DNA of 64,000 nt from MFD01213-c1 sp963704405 (GTDB lineage Bacteria > Planctomycetota > Phycisphaerae > Tepidisphaerales > Tepidisphaeraceae), in the NCBI GenBank assembly GCA_963704405.1, contig OY969903.1:4402001-4466000 (forward strand), read 5' to 3'. Below are positions 9,259 to 16,619 of this stretch, in pieces. A model generated the notes under the pieces. It ran no database searches. It was not told where the DNA came from and was given only the letters and a program-made list of their open reading frames with translations. Position 1 is the first letter of the stretch; each line of letters begins with the position of its first letter. The position numbers were made by a program, and so were the translations under genes.

Positions 9259-9903
9259 ATGGAGCCGGTTTCCTATGCGTCGCGGGCTGCCGATGCGGAG
9301 CGGCAGGTGCGGCCGGCGACGTTTGTCGCCGGCGGGTGGGTGTTGCTCTTGCTTTGGGCGGCTTATACGGCTTATGTCGATATGGAAGCCGGCCAAGGGC
9401 GGCTCGTGGGAGTGATTAACGTATTCCTCAATAACCTCTCCTTTGAAGGGCTGAGGTTACTGGCGTTCTATTCCTGTGGACCCATCCTGTTTAGCTTTTT
9501 CGTCGGGGCCGGCGCCGCGGCGGCACTTTGGCATTGGAGCCGCCAGCGGTTGAGGTGGATCCTGTTGATCCCCGCATTGACGGGCGTGTGGAATGCAAGT
9601 GGGCCCAATACACAGCTCACCATTCCGGCCGGCGCTGTTTTGAATGTGGGATTCGGAAGTTCGTCGATACCGGTGCCCTGGGGAAATGCATTCAATTCGT
9701 ACGGTGGAACGGCATTGCGTGGAATTTCAGTCGGCGCGGCGGGCGGGCAAACTTTATTCGGTGCTTTTTTGGTGGCAGTGATCTTCCAATGTGCCGCAGT
9801 GTATCTCGGGATCCGCGCAGGGCGGGCACTGGCCATTACGATCACAAATCTGATCCTGCCCCCGGCGTTTGCCCTGACACTGACGCAGCTTTGGCAAAAC
9901 TAA
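9259..9903 (+). CDS. Multi-pass membrane protein, paralogue of the gene at 15654
   Basis: 214 residues with about four hydrophobic segments; no known domain recognised. It shares with the 15654-16583 protein the pattern LWHW-x-R-x-R followed by a hydrophobic segment, and a C-terminal segment of the form G-R-x-LA-x-T-x3-I-PP ending in LW. That resemblance suggests a small paralogous family specific to this lineage. It lacks the N-terminal zinc ribbon of the other member. An ATG start at 9259 has AAAGGGG about ten bases upstream. It follows the aminotransferase by 82 bases and may be co-transcribed. Confidence 0.7.
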   Translation: MEPVSYASRAADAERQVRPATFVAGGWVLLLLWAAYTAYVDMEAGQGRLVGVINVFLNNLSFEGLRLLAFYSCGPILFSFFVGAGAAAALWHWSRQRLRWILLIPALTGVWNASGPNTQLTIPAGAVLNVGFGSSSIPVPWGNAFNSYGGTALRGISVGAAGGQTLFGAFLVAVIFQCAAVYLGIRAGRALAITITNLILPPAFALTLTQLWQN

Positions 9904-9929
9904 ACTGCGAAAACTAAACGGGACGTGAA

Positions 9930-9985
9930 GGCTCTGTCTCAACCCTCTGCTTCGTCACAAAGAAGCAGAGGGTTGAGACAGAGCC
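9930..9985. repeat. Perfect 24 bp inverted repeat, 8-base loop
   Basis: The arms 9930-9953 and 9962-9985 are exact reverse complements over 24 bases; the loop is gtcacaaa. It lies between two convergent genes and may end transcription from both sides, but it lacks a T run. The unusual length suggests a mobile palindromic element or a double-stranded RNA-forming hairpin. Confidence 0.85.
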
Positions 9986-10062
9986 GGACGCGAATCTTTG
10001 TTGACGTGGCACGACCGAATGCGAATGGATTGCAAAATGCCAGCCAACAAAGATTCGCGTCC
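9986..10062. repeat. Second adjacent inverted repeat (18 bp arms)
   Basis: The arms 9986-10003 (ggacgcgaatctttgttg) and 10045-10062 are exact reverse complements with 41 bases between them. It abuts the previous hairpin with no gap, so the convergent intergenic region is almost entirely palindromic. Confidence 0.85.
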
Positions 10063-10079
10063 CTTGTCTTCAGTTTCGA

Positions 10080-10787
10080 TTAATTCGACGTATTAATCTG
10101 CAACTGAATTCCGGTGTTGAAGGACGTGCTGCCCCAGATGTAATTTTCGCTGGGGCGATTGCCGTTCTTATCAAAATCATATCCGTCATACACCACCATG
10201 CACCAATTTCCACCCGCGTTGCACTCGTTCTGAAGCCAGGGCCCGACTGGCTTGCCACCTTCACCTTTGCCGACGGATTCATAATGGAAGCAATCGAATC
10301 GAAAGCCCTTATGGAGGCCGTCGGTCACCCAACCATAGCCCAGATCAGGGTTCCGATTGAAATCGGACATATTCACATAGGTGATCACGCTGTTATTTCC
10401 GGTGGTCATCTGGGTATAGGTGACTGGATAGGTGGGATCACACTGGGCAGAACAGCGCACCTTGAACGCAATGATTTGGTGAGTGCCCCCCCAGAATGAC
10501 ATAATGTTATAGTCCGTGCTGCCGGGGATCAGCATATTCGCGCTGGTGATGGTTTTGCCTTTGGCGGGTGTCAAATCGAATTGGAAATAGGCGGCTTGTT
10601 CGTTGGGGAGTTCGGTGGAATAACCAATTTGGTAGTTCGAACTGGTTCGATGACCGGCGCTGTTCCAGTTGCCGCTGCCGAAGGCGATCAGGTTATAGGT
10701 GTGGCCTGAGGCGAAAACGTTAGCCGCGCCGAGACAAAGCGTAGCTGCGACAACTGCAAGGCCCGAGAGTTTCTGAATGGCGTTCAT
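10080..10787 (-). CDS. Secreted protein of unknown function
   Basis: A 235-residue exported protein. The ATG at 10787 has GAGG close upstream and gives a clean signal peptide (MNAIQKLSGLAVVAATL to VFA). The mature part is rich in Gly, Asn, Ser, Tyr and Trp and predicts beta-sandwich. Five cysteines (two in RCSAQC, then FDCFH, NEC and NWC) could form disulfides. The early part (AAYFQFDLTPAKGKTITSA) resembles domains in which each strand begins after a 'Y-F-x-F-D-L' turn, as in DNRLRE-type repeats, but this is only an impression. The function is unknown. Confidence 0.65.
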   Translation of the reverse strand: MNAIQKLSGLAVVAATLCLGAANVFASGHTYNLIAFGSGNWNSAGHRTSSNYQIGYSTELPNEQAAYFQFDLTPAKGKTITSANMLIPGSTDYNIMSFWGGTHQIIAFKVRCSAQCDPTYPVTYTQMTTGNNSVITYVNMSDFNRNPDLGYGWVTDGLHKGFRFDCFHYESVGKGEGGKPVGPWLQNECNAGGNWCMVVYDGYDFDKNGNRPSENYIWGSTSFNTGIQLQINTSN

Positions 10788-11298
10788 TTTTTCCTCGTTG
10801 ACGTGAAATGACTCTGCTTCCGCGTAAAAAACGCACGCAGCCCTTGGGATGGGCAGCGCTATACCAAACGGTATATTCGAAGGGAGATATGACGCGTACG
10901 ACGGTACAGCCATGTGACCGTGCGCTTACGTTCACGCATGAAGTGATTTTCCTCCGTCAAGAGGGAATGGGATTGGGCAGACCCGGAGATGATGTGGATT
11001 ATCCCCCTGCAATAATCCACACGTGGTCAAAAGAAATGCCAATCGAATTCCGTCAGCCGACGTACGTTTTAATAAAGAAAATAGCAATGTCTATAAAAAA
11101 ATTCCTGAAAAACCCTCTATATAAAATTTTCAGGCCTCTGGAAGCTACTCTGCCTGCATGGACGCTGGAAATCTCGCCACGACTGGGCCTGCAGCACAGC
11201 CTGAGTTCTCCGGGCCGTCAGAAACGCTGGCGAAAAATGACCCGGCCAAAAAGCGCGCACTGATTTGCGATAACCGTTCACGTCCGTTCACGTCCCGT
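10788..11298. other. Intergenic region, no gene accepted
   Basis: About 510 bases upstream of the secreted-protein gene and downstream of the HNH gene. An A/T-rich part (11060-11135) contains the inverted repeat cctgaaaa (11104-11111) / ttttcagg (11127-11134). A 10-base tandem duplication (ccgttcacgt twice) begins near 11274. The one long open frame on the plus strand has no family features and is not called a gene. Confidence 0.4.
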
Positions 11299-12096
11299 TT
11301 ATTTTGCCCCGATGTCGTCGGCGCGTGGTACGATCCGCTCTACCATCGGAAGAATGGGTAGATCGTATTTGTCCGCTACGTCCGCAATGTGACGGCCCAT
11401 GACCTTTCGGAACGCCTTCAATGCGGTGTCTAATTGTTCCCACCCCGAGACGCTGTGACCGATGGGGAGATGTGAATCCATGTGGCCCGCGTCGTCTAGG
11501 AACTCCAGACAAGCCCGACGCATGAATCCGATCTTTCTCGCAAGTTCGCTGTTGTAAGGCAGCTCTGCCTTCCACCGCCAAAGCTGTTCGCGAATCCGCT
11601 CGACAGAATGCCGCATGTAGGTTGGGACCTCGTTGCTCAGCAGTTCACTCAGCACGCGCCGGTCCTCGAAAAAGCTCATCATTTGCCGGGCGATCTTCGC
11701 GTCGGAACTGGTCAGTGGTGCCGACAAAAACGCTTCGCGGAAGCCCATGCCACCGATCGTTGAAACGTACCGCTCATGGGTAGCCTTCCAATCTTCCAGC
11801 GTCTCTTTCGAGAATGGCGATGTGTCCTTATCGACTTCAGTGCCGCATTGAACGCAGAGCCAAATCGCATTGCGGATGTTCCGCCGCTCGCCGCTCGTTT
11901 GGTGTGGATCGTAGCGCGGCCCCTTCTTTGATGCTGCGCAGATGTGCGCCGCAACGCCGACAATCTTCGCCTTGTTTGGGTCCGTGTGCGGCCCCATCGT
12001 TAAGCGATTGCACGTCGGCCGGCTGCAGATGCCGCCGGCACGCTCCCGAACGGTCTTAATGACGTTGGGTGGAAAGTCGTCTGATCGCTTCGGCAT
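11299..12096 (-). CDS. HNH-type endonuclease-like protein with unknown C-terminal domain
   Basis: A 265-residue protein. Residues about 20-100 form a zinc-dependent HNH/ββα-metal domain: GGICSRPTC, then VAAHICAASKKGPRYDP, then NAIWLCVQCGTEVDKD. The AH-I and N-x-IWLC-x2-C segments carry the usual His, Asn and zinc ligands. Such domains cut DNA and are common in mobile elements and defence loci. The C-terminal ~160 residues are helical and unrecognised. The start at 12096 overlaps the stop of the preceding zinc-ribbon gene (TAATG), so the two are translationally coupled. It sits in an island with IS elements and a WYL-like gene, which favours a defence or mobile role; that is inference. Confidence 0.75.
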   Translation of the reverse strand: MPKRSDDFPPNVIKTVRERAGGICSRPTCNRLTMGPHTDPNKAKIVGVAAHICAASKKGPRYDPHQTSGERRNIRNAIWLCVQCGTEVDKDTSPFSKETLEDWKATHERYVSTIGGMGFREAFLSAPLTSSDAKIARQMMSFFEDRRVLSELLSNEVPTYMRHSVERIREQLWRWKAELPYNSELARKIGFMRRACLEFLDDAGHMDSHLPIGHSVSGWEQLDTALKAFRKVMGRHIADVADKYDLPILPMVERIVPRADDIGAK

Positions 12097-12302
12097 TACT
12101 GATCCGCCGGGGTAGCGACGATCGCGCCGGCAGGAATCTGGACATCGAGCGTTGCTACTCCCGCGGGGAATGCGATGTGCTGATTGGCGTTCGGACAGGC
12201 GAATGTATACCAATCCTGCATCGAGGGAATCGAATCCTCATCGACGTAGACGGTGTGCCAGTTCTTACATTCAGGGCAATTGACGCTAAACGAAATAGCC
12301 AT
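12096..12302 (-). CDS. Small zinc-ribbon-like protein coupled to the HNH gene
   Basis: A 68-residue protein from the ATG at 12302, which has GGAG seven bases ahead. It carries a CPEC pair near the start (VNCPECKNWHT) and FACPNANQH later, suggesting a partly degenerate zinc ribbon that ends in a small beta domain. Its stop overlaps the HNH start by one base. It could be a regulator, an inhibitor or a DNA-binding partner of the nuclease; none of this is shown directly. Confidence 0.6.
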   Translation of the reverse strand: MAISFSVNCPECKNWHTVYVDEDSIPSMQDWYTFACPNANQHIAFPAGVATLDVQIPAGAIVATPADQ

Positions 12303-12431
12303 GTGCTTCTCCAAGTAACGAGGGCGACGAACACGCCACGACGTTCCGTGCACGTCTCTATTCCCCGATTATCCATGGCTCCTACGCTCGCGACAATTTT
12401 CCCCGCTCCACGCATAAAAATAACGGTGGGT

Positions 12432-12455
12432 GGACAAGGAGGGGGTACCTTGTCC
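12432..12455. promoter_or_regulatory. Palindrome between divergent genes, possible operator
   Basis: The arms ggacaagg (12432-12439) and ccttgtcc (12448-12455) are exact complements with an eight-base spacer. It lies between the divergent zinc-ribbon/HNH operon and the GYF_2 gene, a typical place for a repressor site. No promoter boxes were assigned with confidence. Confidence 0.35.
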
Positions 12456-12530
12456 GGGGATACCACCGGCACGGGGAGTATAAGTGGCGCCGAAGTGGAT
12501 GCAACGTCGATCGGCAGCTACAACACCGAC

Positions 12531-12940
12531 ATGGACGAGACTTGCGAAGATTGCGGGAACACGATCAGCCGGCGCGCCGCGCGAACGTCTGGAATGGCGA
12601 GCGTATCCTGTGCAGCACGTGCTACCGCAACCGAACGAACCACGCTAAGTTTGAATCGCGAGTACCCGAGCTTCGTGCTGCGATGGTCGGGTGGCCGGAT
12701 AAGCTATGGCTGGTGAACGACGGCAACCGTCAGCTTGGGCCGTACACGACGGAGCGGCTTGTCGAACTGCTCCGCGCGGGGCAGGTTGATTGGCTCTGGA
12801 GGATTTGGCGGGACGGAATGAAAACGTGGACCCCGGCCGCGCAGCTCTTCACGATACCGGAACTTTCCCCCGATCATGACATTCGGCTGCGCGACTTTAT
12901 CCACCTTAACGAGTATCAGCCGCGACAGAAAAAGAGCTGA
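12531..12940 (+). pseudogene. Zinc-ribbon plus GYF_2-domain protein, frame broken
   Basis: Reconstructed protein of about 136 residues. It starts at ATG 12531 with CEDCGNTISRR, the first half of a zinc ribbon. The second cysteine pair (LCSTC, followed by YRNRT) is in another frame. One base is missing in the GC run around 12570-12586. After the ribbon comes a GYF_2-type domain (WLVNDGNRQLGPYTTERL through WTPAAQLF), a module found in many planctomycete and phage-related proteins and thought to bind proline-rich peptides. No strong ribosome site precedes 12531. The function is unknown. Confidence 0.6.
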
Positions 12941-12942
12941 AG

Positions 12943-13326
12943 TTAGTCACCAAACAGCAGCCGGAGAAGACCGCGGCGACGTTTTCGGATGAACACATTC
13001 GCAACGCGCCCTTTCCGTCGGTCCTTCAGTGTGGTGCGATCTTCGATAACCACATCACCAGTCACCCGTGTCCGCTCGCGCCACTCAAAAGCGGGCGACC
13101 ACTGGTCAGGCATAACCGTAAGCTGGCCGATCAGATCCAGCTTGAAGTTCTTTCGGGTGCCTTCGTATTGGTTGGCAGGGGTGTACTCGAAGGCGACTAA
13201 CAGATCATTCTTAATCTCCTGCGGCGAAACGTAGCGCAACGCCAGCTTACGTTTCCCCGGCTTCCGATAAACGAAGCTGAGGTATCGCCCCTTCTTGATG
13301 GCGCGCTTAATCGTGCCGACAGACAT
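12943..13326 (-). CDS. WYL-like domain protein
   Basis: A 127-residue protein from the ATG at 13326 (GGGGA seven bases upstream). The pattern TIKRAIKKGRYLSFVYRKPG, then RYVSPQEI, LLVAFEY and a later basic FKLDLIGQL fits a stand-alone WYL-type ligand-sensing beta domain. The C-terminus is highly basic (IRKRRRGLLRLL). WYL domains regulate defence systems, but this one lacks the usual helix-turn-helix, so it may act with a partner. It follows the IS-split gene by 23 bases and was probably in one operon with it before the insertion. Confidence 0.55.
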   Translation of the reverse strand: MSVGTIKRAIKKGRYLSFVYRKPGKRKLALRYVSPQEIKNDLLVAFEYTPANQYEGTRKNFKLDLIGQLTVMPDQWSPAFEWRERTRVTGDVVIEDRTTLKDRRKGRVANVFIRKRRRGLLRLLFGD

Positions 13327-13349
13327 TGCGTTCCCCGCTCGGTCCGCCG

Positions 13350-13489
13350 TCAATCCCTGTCCGCGTTGGCCGGAGCTATCTCGCTGATGGCCATCGCGAT
13401 TTCAGATAGCTTCTCACCAAAACCACCGAACTGCTCATCAAGGTAGTCCCCGTGTTGCACCGCGAGTGAATTTCGCCGCTGCATCTCTA
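13350..13489 (-). pseudogene. 3' part of a small gene split by the IS630 element
   Basis: It encodes EMQRRNSLAVQHGDYLDEQ through the stop at 13350. With one copy of the TA duplication removed, it joins in frame to the 5' part at 14704-14847, giving a 93-residue protein. No family was recognised; the C-terminal half is helical. Confidence 0.75.
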
Positions 13490-13497
13490 GTACTCCG

Positions 13498-14196
13498 TCA
13501 CGCCTGGACTGAAGGGTAAAGCCGCTTAAGCTTGACGCGGGCGTCGGCGGCCGTGAACTGCCAGTCCGCTCCACGATGTTGTCGATTGCGCTTGGCCTGC
13601 CAACTTGAGGCCTGCTGTTTCAGGGTCGCTTTATCCTCCATCCGTTCCTGCAGGCACTGTCGCGACAACACACTCCGTTCAATTTCGGCCATGTTCAGCC
13701 AGGAGCCGTGCTTGGGCGTGTGGTGGATCTCCAGCTTCTCAGCGATGCGCCGTGCCTCAGCCGGTTCGAATGCCTCGTACAAGCTGGCGGTGGAATGCGT
13801 GTTCAGTTGATCCATCACCAACACAATCTTCTGTGCCTGTCTGTACCGCCCGTCCACCAGATCCTTGATGAACCAGGCCCAGTCACTGCGGCGGCGGCTG
13901 TCGGTCACCTCCACATGACGCCAGCCAGCCAGCGGCTCAAAGGCCATGAACAGATTCGCCGTTCCATTGCGCACATACTCGCAGTCATAACGCATCGGCA
14001 CCCCCGGCTGCGGTGGCACCCCCGGCTGCATCGGCAGTGGCGTTCGAATTTCACCGATCAACTGCTTGCTGGTCTCATCCATGCAGACCACCGGACGCTG
14101 CGGATCCTTCGGCCGGTGATACACCTCAAGCACGTCTTCCATCGCCGCCACAAACCCACAATCCGCCTGCGGCGGGATGCACCACATCTGTTTCAA
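13498..14196 (-). CDS. IS630 transposase, catalytic DDE frame
   Basis: It carries the DDE catalytic domain: first Asp in VVCMDETSKQL, second Asp in VLVMDQLNTHS and the Glu in NMAEIERSV. The frame appears complete and ends eight bases inside the element. On its own it would start at TTG 14196, but the likely product is the -1 frameshift fusion with the upstream frame. Key residues are present, so the element may be active. Confidence 0.85.
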   Translation of the reverse strand: MKQMWCIPPQADCGFVAAMEDVLEVYHRPKDPQRPVVCMDETSKQLIGEIRTPLPMQPGVPPQPGVPMRYDCEYVRNGTANLFMAFEPLAGWRHVEVTDSRRRSDWAWFIKDLVDGRYRQAQKIVLVMDQLNTHSTASLYEAFEPAEARRIAEKLEIHHTPKHGSWLNMAEIERSVLSRQCLQERMEDKATLKQQASSWQAKRNRQHRGADWQFTAADARVKLKRLYPSVQA

Positions 14197-14651
14197 CCAG
14201 GGCTTGAGCTCGTTTTTTTTAGAACCCGGCGCACCGTCTCGTGCGAGAGCCTATCCGCGTGCCCCAGCACCACCATCCGATCCGCCAGCAGCCGTAGCGT
14301 CCACTGCTTGTGTCCCTGCGGCGGCTTTGAGCAGGCGACAGCGATCAAGTGCGCCTCGCCAGCGCCATCGAGCTTGCGTTCATAGACGCGTTGACTCGGC
14401 TTAGGCAGCAGCGCCGCGGCAATTCCTTCCTCCACAAGCCGCTGACGCACCCGCCAGACCGTCGAGAGCCCCACGTCCAGCGCCTGGGCAATCTCCGGAT
14501 CACTCCATCCCGGTCCGCCCTCAGCCTCATCTGCTTTCAACAGAATCCGCGCATGCATCAACTTCCGCGCCGCGGCCTTGCCTGCTGAAATCATCTGTTG
14601 CAGTTCACATCGCTCTTCCGGCGTTAATGTAACGTGATACTTCTTCTTCAT
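14193..14651 (-). CDS. IS630 transposase, N-terminal frame (helix-turn-helix)
   Basis: 152 residues with a winged-helix DNA-binding region (WSDPEIAQALDVGLSTVWRV) that recognises the element ends. The frame stops soon after a run of eight A on the coding strand (14220-14213). The protein continues sensibly (KKNELKPWLKQMW) in the -1 frame, so a full transposase would come from ribosomal slippage in this run, as known for several IS630 members. Confidence 0.85.
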   Translation of the reverse strand: MKKKYHVTLTPEERCELQQMISAGKAAARKLMHARILLKADEAEGGPGWSDPEIAQALDVGLSTVWRVRQRLVEEGIAAALLPKPSQRVYERKLDGAGEAHLIAVACSKPPQGHKQWTLRLLADRMVVLGHADRLSHETVRRVLKKTSSSPG

Positions 14652-14703
14652 TCGACCTCCGAGTCTGAGGCCGATACTATTCAGCTCACCAGTGACGGAC
14701 CAC

Positions 14704-14847
14704 TAGTACCCGCTTGGCCTGGATGACGTCGGCCATAGGCACCGAGTGCTTCTTGGCGATTTGCTTAAGCTCACCGACAAACGAATCCAGTTCATCGAGA
14801 TTGACGCTGAACGAATTACGCGGCTGTTGATTTCCCAGCTTGCCCAT
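14704..14847 (-). pseudogene. 5' part of the small gene split by IS630
   Basis: ATG at 14847 with AAGGAG just upstream. The product starts MGKLGNQQPRNSFSVNLDEL and runs through HSVPMADVIQAKRVL to the insertion site. The N-terminal part (helical, LDSFVGELKQIAKKH) could be a small DNA- or protein-binding domain. The reconstructed 93-residue gene lies 23 bases upstream of the WYL-like gene and was probably co-transcribed with it. Confidence 0.75.
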
Positions 14848-15076
14848 GATGCTCCTTCGGTTAGATGGGAGGCGACCCGCCGATATTCTCTCGTCTGGGG
14901 TGGGGAAGTCAAAACCGCACGACGAAACAAAAGGCCGCGACCTAATGCCACGATGTCAAGCCCTAACTCCGCGTCACCGCGCGCGTTGCAATCGTTCGCG
15001 CTAGCCATGGCCTCCTGAGATAATGGTGTTGTTCTACGATACCGTTCATTCGACAGGGACAAGAAAAGGTAACTCT

Positions 15077-15375
15077 TTACCATTGGACCTGATCGTCATT
15101 GTGTATCCATAAGCAGCGCAACGTCTTTCCCGCCCCCGCGGCCCTGAGCAGGGTCTTGATCGTTTCCTGAATGTCGCGGCCTTGTTGCTCGGCCGTGCGC
15201 ATGACGCTGGCCAAGACCGACCAAGCCTCAGCGGCCGATTGCGCTGTGACTGCCGCCGGTGATCTTGCGCATCACCACCGCTGGCCACACGGCTCTTTCG
15301 GCGGCATGGTTATCGATGTTCAGACAACCCTGCCCGGTGTACCGGTTTAGCGCATCCCACTACTTGTCGTGCAAT
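15077..15375 (-). pseudogene. IS66-type transposase C-terminal remnant
   Basis: Translation of the minus strand gives LNIDNHAAERAVWPAVVMRK, the IS66 signature with its catalytic Glu. After a frame break near 15240 it gives AEAWSVLASVMRTAEQQGRD, also typical. Only the C-terminal ~95 codons remain, with no start and no ends, so it is a decayed fragment. It marks this stretch as a repeated landing site for IS elements. Confidence 0.75.
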
Positions 15376-15653
15376 CACGATTCACAGCCTCCATGTTAAG
15401 ATGGGAAGGAAATGAGGCGCGCTTTATCGCATTGTTGCTAATTCATGAAGACTATATTTATATAAACTATTTATGGATAAAACTTTATGTAGAGACATTA
15501 TTCCCTGAGACGGCGTGGGGCGCGCCTCATTTTGTCTCATCTTCCTCCGATTTCACTTCATTTTCGCGATCCGCGCATCTGCGAACGCAGCTTTGGATGT
15601 GATAGTAAATTTTTTACCGGATATCGCGAGAACATGCGATCATCGTCTGATCA
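15376..15653. other. AT-rich intergenic region
   Basis: About 280 bases between the IS66 remnant and the membrane-protein gene. The A/T-rich part at 15440-15510 probably holds the promoter of the downstream gene. No gene was recognised. Confidence 0.4.
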
Positions 15654-16583
15654 ATGGATTCCCTACGCGACAACCAGCAGCACCAAGCGCCGATCAGCAG
15701 CACGGATTGCCTTATCATTCCGGCAACGCCGGGTGATCGTCCGGCTGAGCCGCGTCCGCTTGGGACATACGGCCAGCTTGAATCCGACACGTTCTGCGCC
15801 GGATGCGGATACAACCTTCATGGGCAGATCGTTTCGCTGGATGAACGGCTGAAATTTCTCGTCTGCCGATGCCCCGAATGCGGGCGGTTTCATCCGGCGG
15901 GGACGGCAACCAGCGCAAATTCCGTCTGGCTCTCGCGGCTGGCGGGGATGCTGCTGCTCGTCTGGGCCATCTTCATCATTCTCATTGTGGGGCTGATTAC
16001 GCTGGCGCTCGGCGGGTTGCAGGCGGGGTATGTCGACGCATTCAATTGGGGCAGCATGGTCGACAGCGCCAGTCAACCAGTCACCTACGGCAGCATCGGC
16101 AGCGGCGGGTATGGGCCTGTCGTCGTCGGGACGAACACGGCCGCGGGTTACACGCATTTCGTGCGGTCTTTAACGCCGCCGCCGGGCCAGGATCTTCGTT
16201 ACATCAACGGCTGGGGCGTGGCGGCGGCGATTGATTTGTCGTCGGCCGCCAGCGGTTTTCTCACCGGCGCGCTGCTCGTGACATTCTTGTGGCACTGGCC
16301 GCGGCGGCGATATCTTTTTGGCCTTTTGCTTCCACTGATCGCGGCGGGGTTTCTCATTTCGCTTTATCGTTCGGATGATTCATTCGATCCGATTCGCCAG
16401 TGGGCGTATAGCCGGGTATTCATGCAGGCGACCCTTCAAGGCGGGGGAATGATGTTGGGTATTATTTACGGACGACCGCTCGCCCGCACGCTCGCGCGGA
16501 TGATCATTCCGCCGCGACCGCGGCAGTTGCTGGCGTTCCTTTGGCGTATTGATGGAAAATCGATCCCCGCCAAAATTGCATGA
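15654..16583 (+). CDS. Zinc-ribbon multi-pass membrane protein
   Basis: 309 residues. The N-terminal part has a zinc ribbon, CAGCGYNLHGQ followed by CRCPECGRFHP (about 48-85), a module that recurs in planctomycete proteins of unknown function. About four transmembrane segments follow. The C-terminal half resembles the protein at 9259-9903 (shared LWHW-x-RRR and GRPLARTLARMIIPP-like segments). The ATG at 15654 has only a weak ribosome site. The role is unknown; a membrane sensor or envelope protein is possible. Confidence 0.7.
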   Translation: MDSLRDNQQHQAPISSTDCLIIPATPGDRPAEPRPLGTYGQLESDTFCAGCGYNLHGQIVSLDERLKFLVCRCPECGRFHPAGTATSANSVWLSRLAGMLLLVWAIFIILIVGLITLALGGLQAGYVDAFNWGSMVDSASQPVTYGSIGSGGYGPVVVGTNTAAGYTHFVRSLTPPPGQDLRYINGWGVAAAIDLSSAASGFLTGALLVTFLWHWPRRRYLFGLLLPLIAAGFLISLYRSDDSFDPIRQWAYSRVFMQATLQGGGMMLGIIYGRPLARTLARMIIPPRPRQLLAFLWRIDGKSIPAKIA

Positions 16584-16619
16584 ACGAGGCGCAGCCTCGC
16601 CGCCCCACCCCCCGCCGCT

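Larger units (their letters stand above)
13490..14703 (-). mobile_element. IS630-family insertion sequence, 1214 bp, TA target duplication
   Basis: The ends share the terminal inverted repeat GT-x2-TCCGTCAC. TA at 13488-13489 and 14704-14705 is the expected IS630/mariner-type target duplication. Two overlapping reading frames encode the transposase on the minus strand. It interrupts a small gene whose two parts can be rejoined exactly. Confidence 0.85.

Noticed and set aside
10808..11263. 151-codon plus-strand frame upstream of the secreted protein
   Set aside because: It has no family features, starts inside the leader of the minus gene and crosses an A/T-rich promoter-like region.
14703..15083. 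126-codon minus-strand frame by the IS630 end
   Set aside because: A different frame with a good ribosome site (ATG 14847) restores an in-frame gene across the IS, so this one is a shadow.
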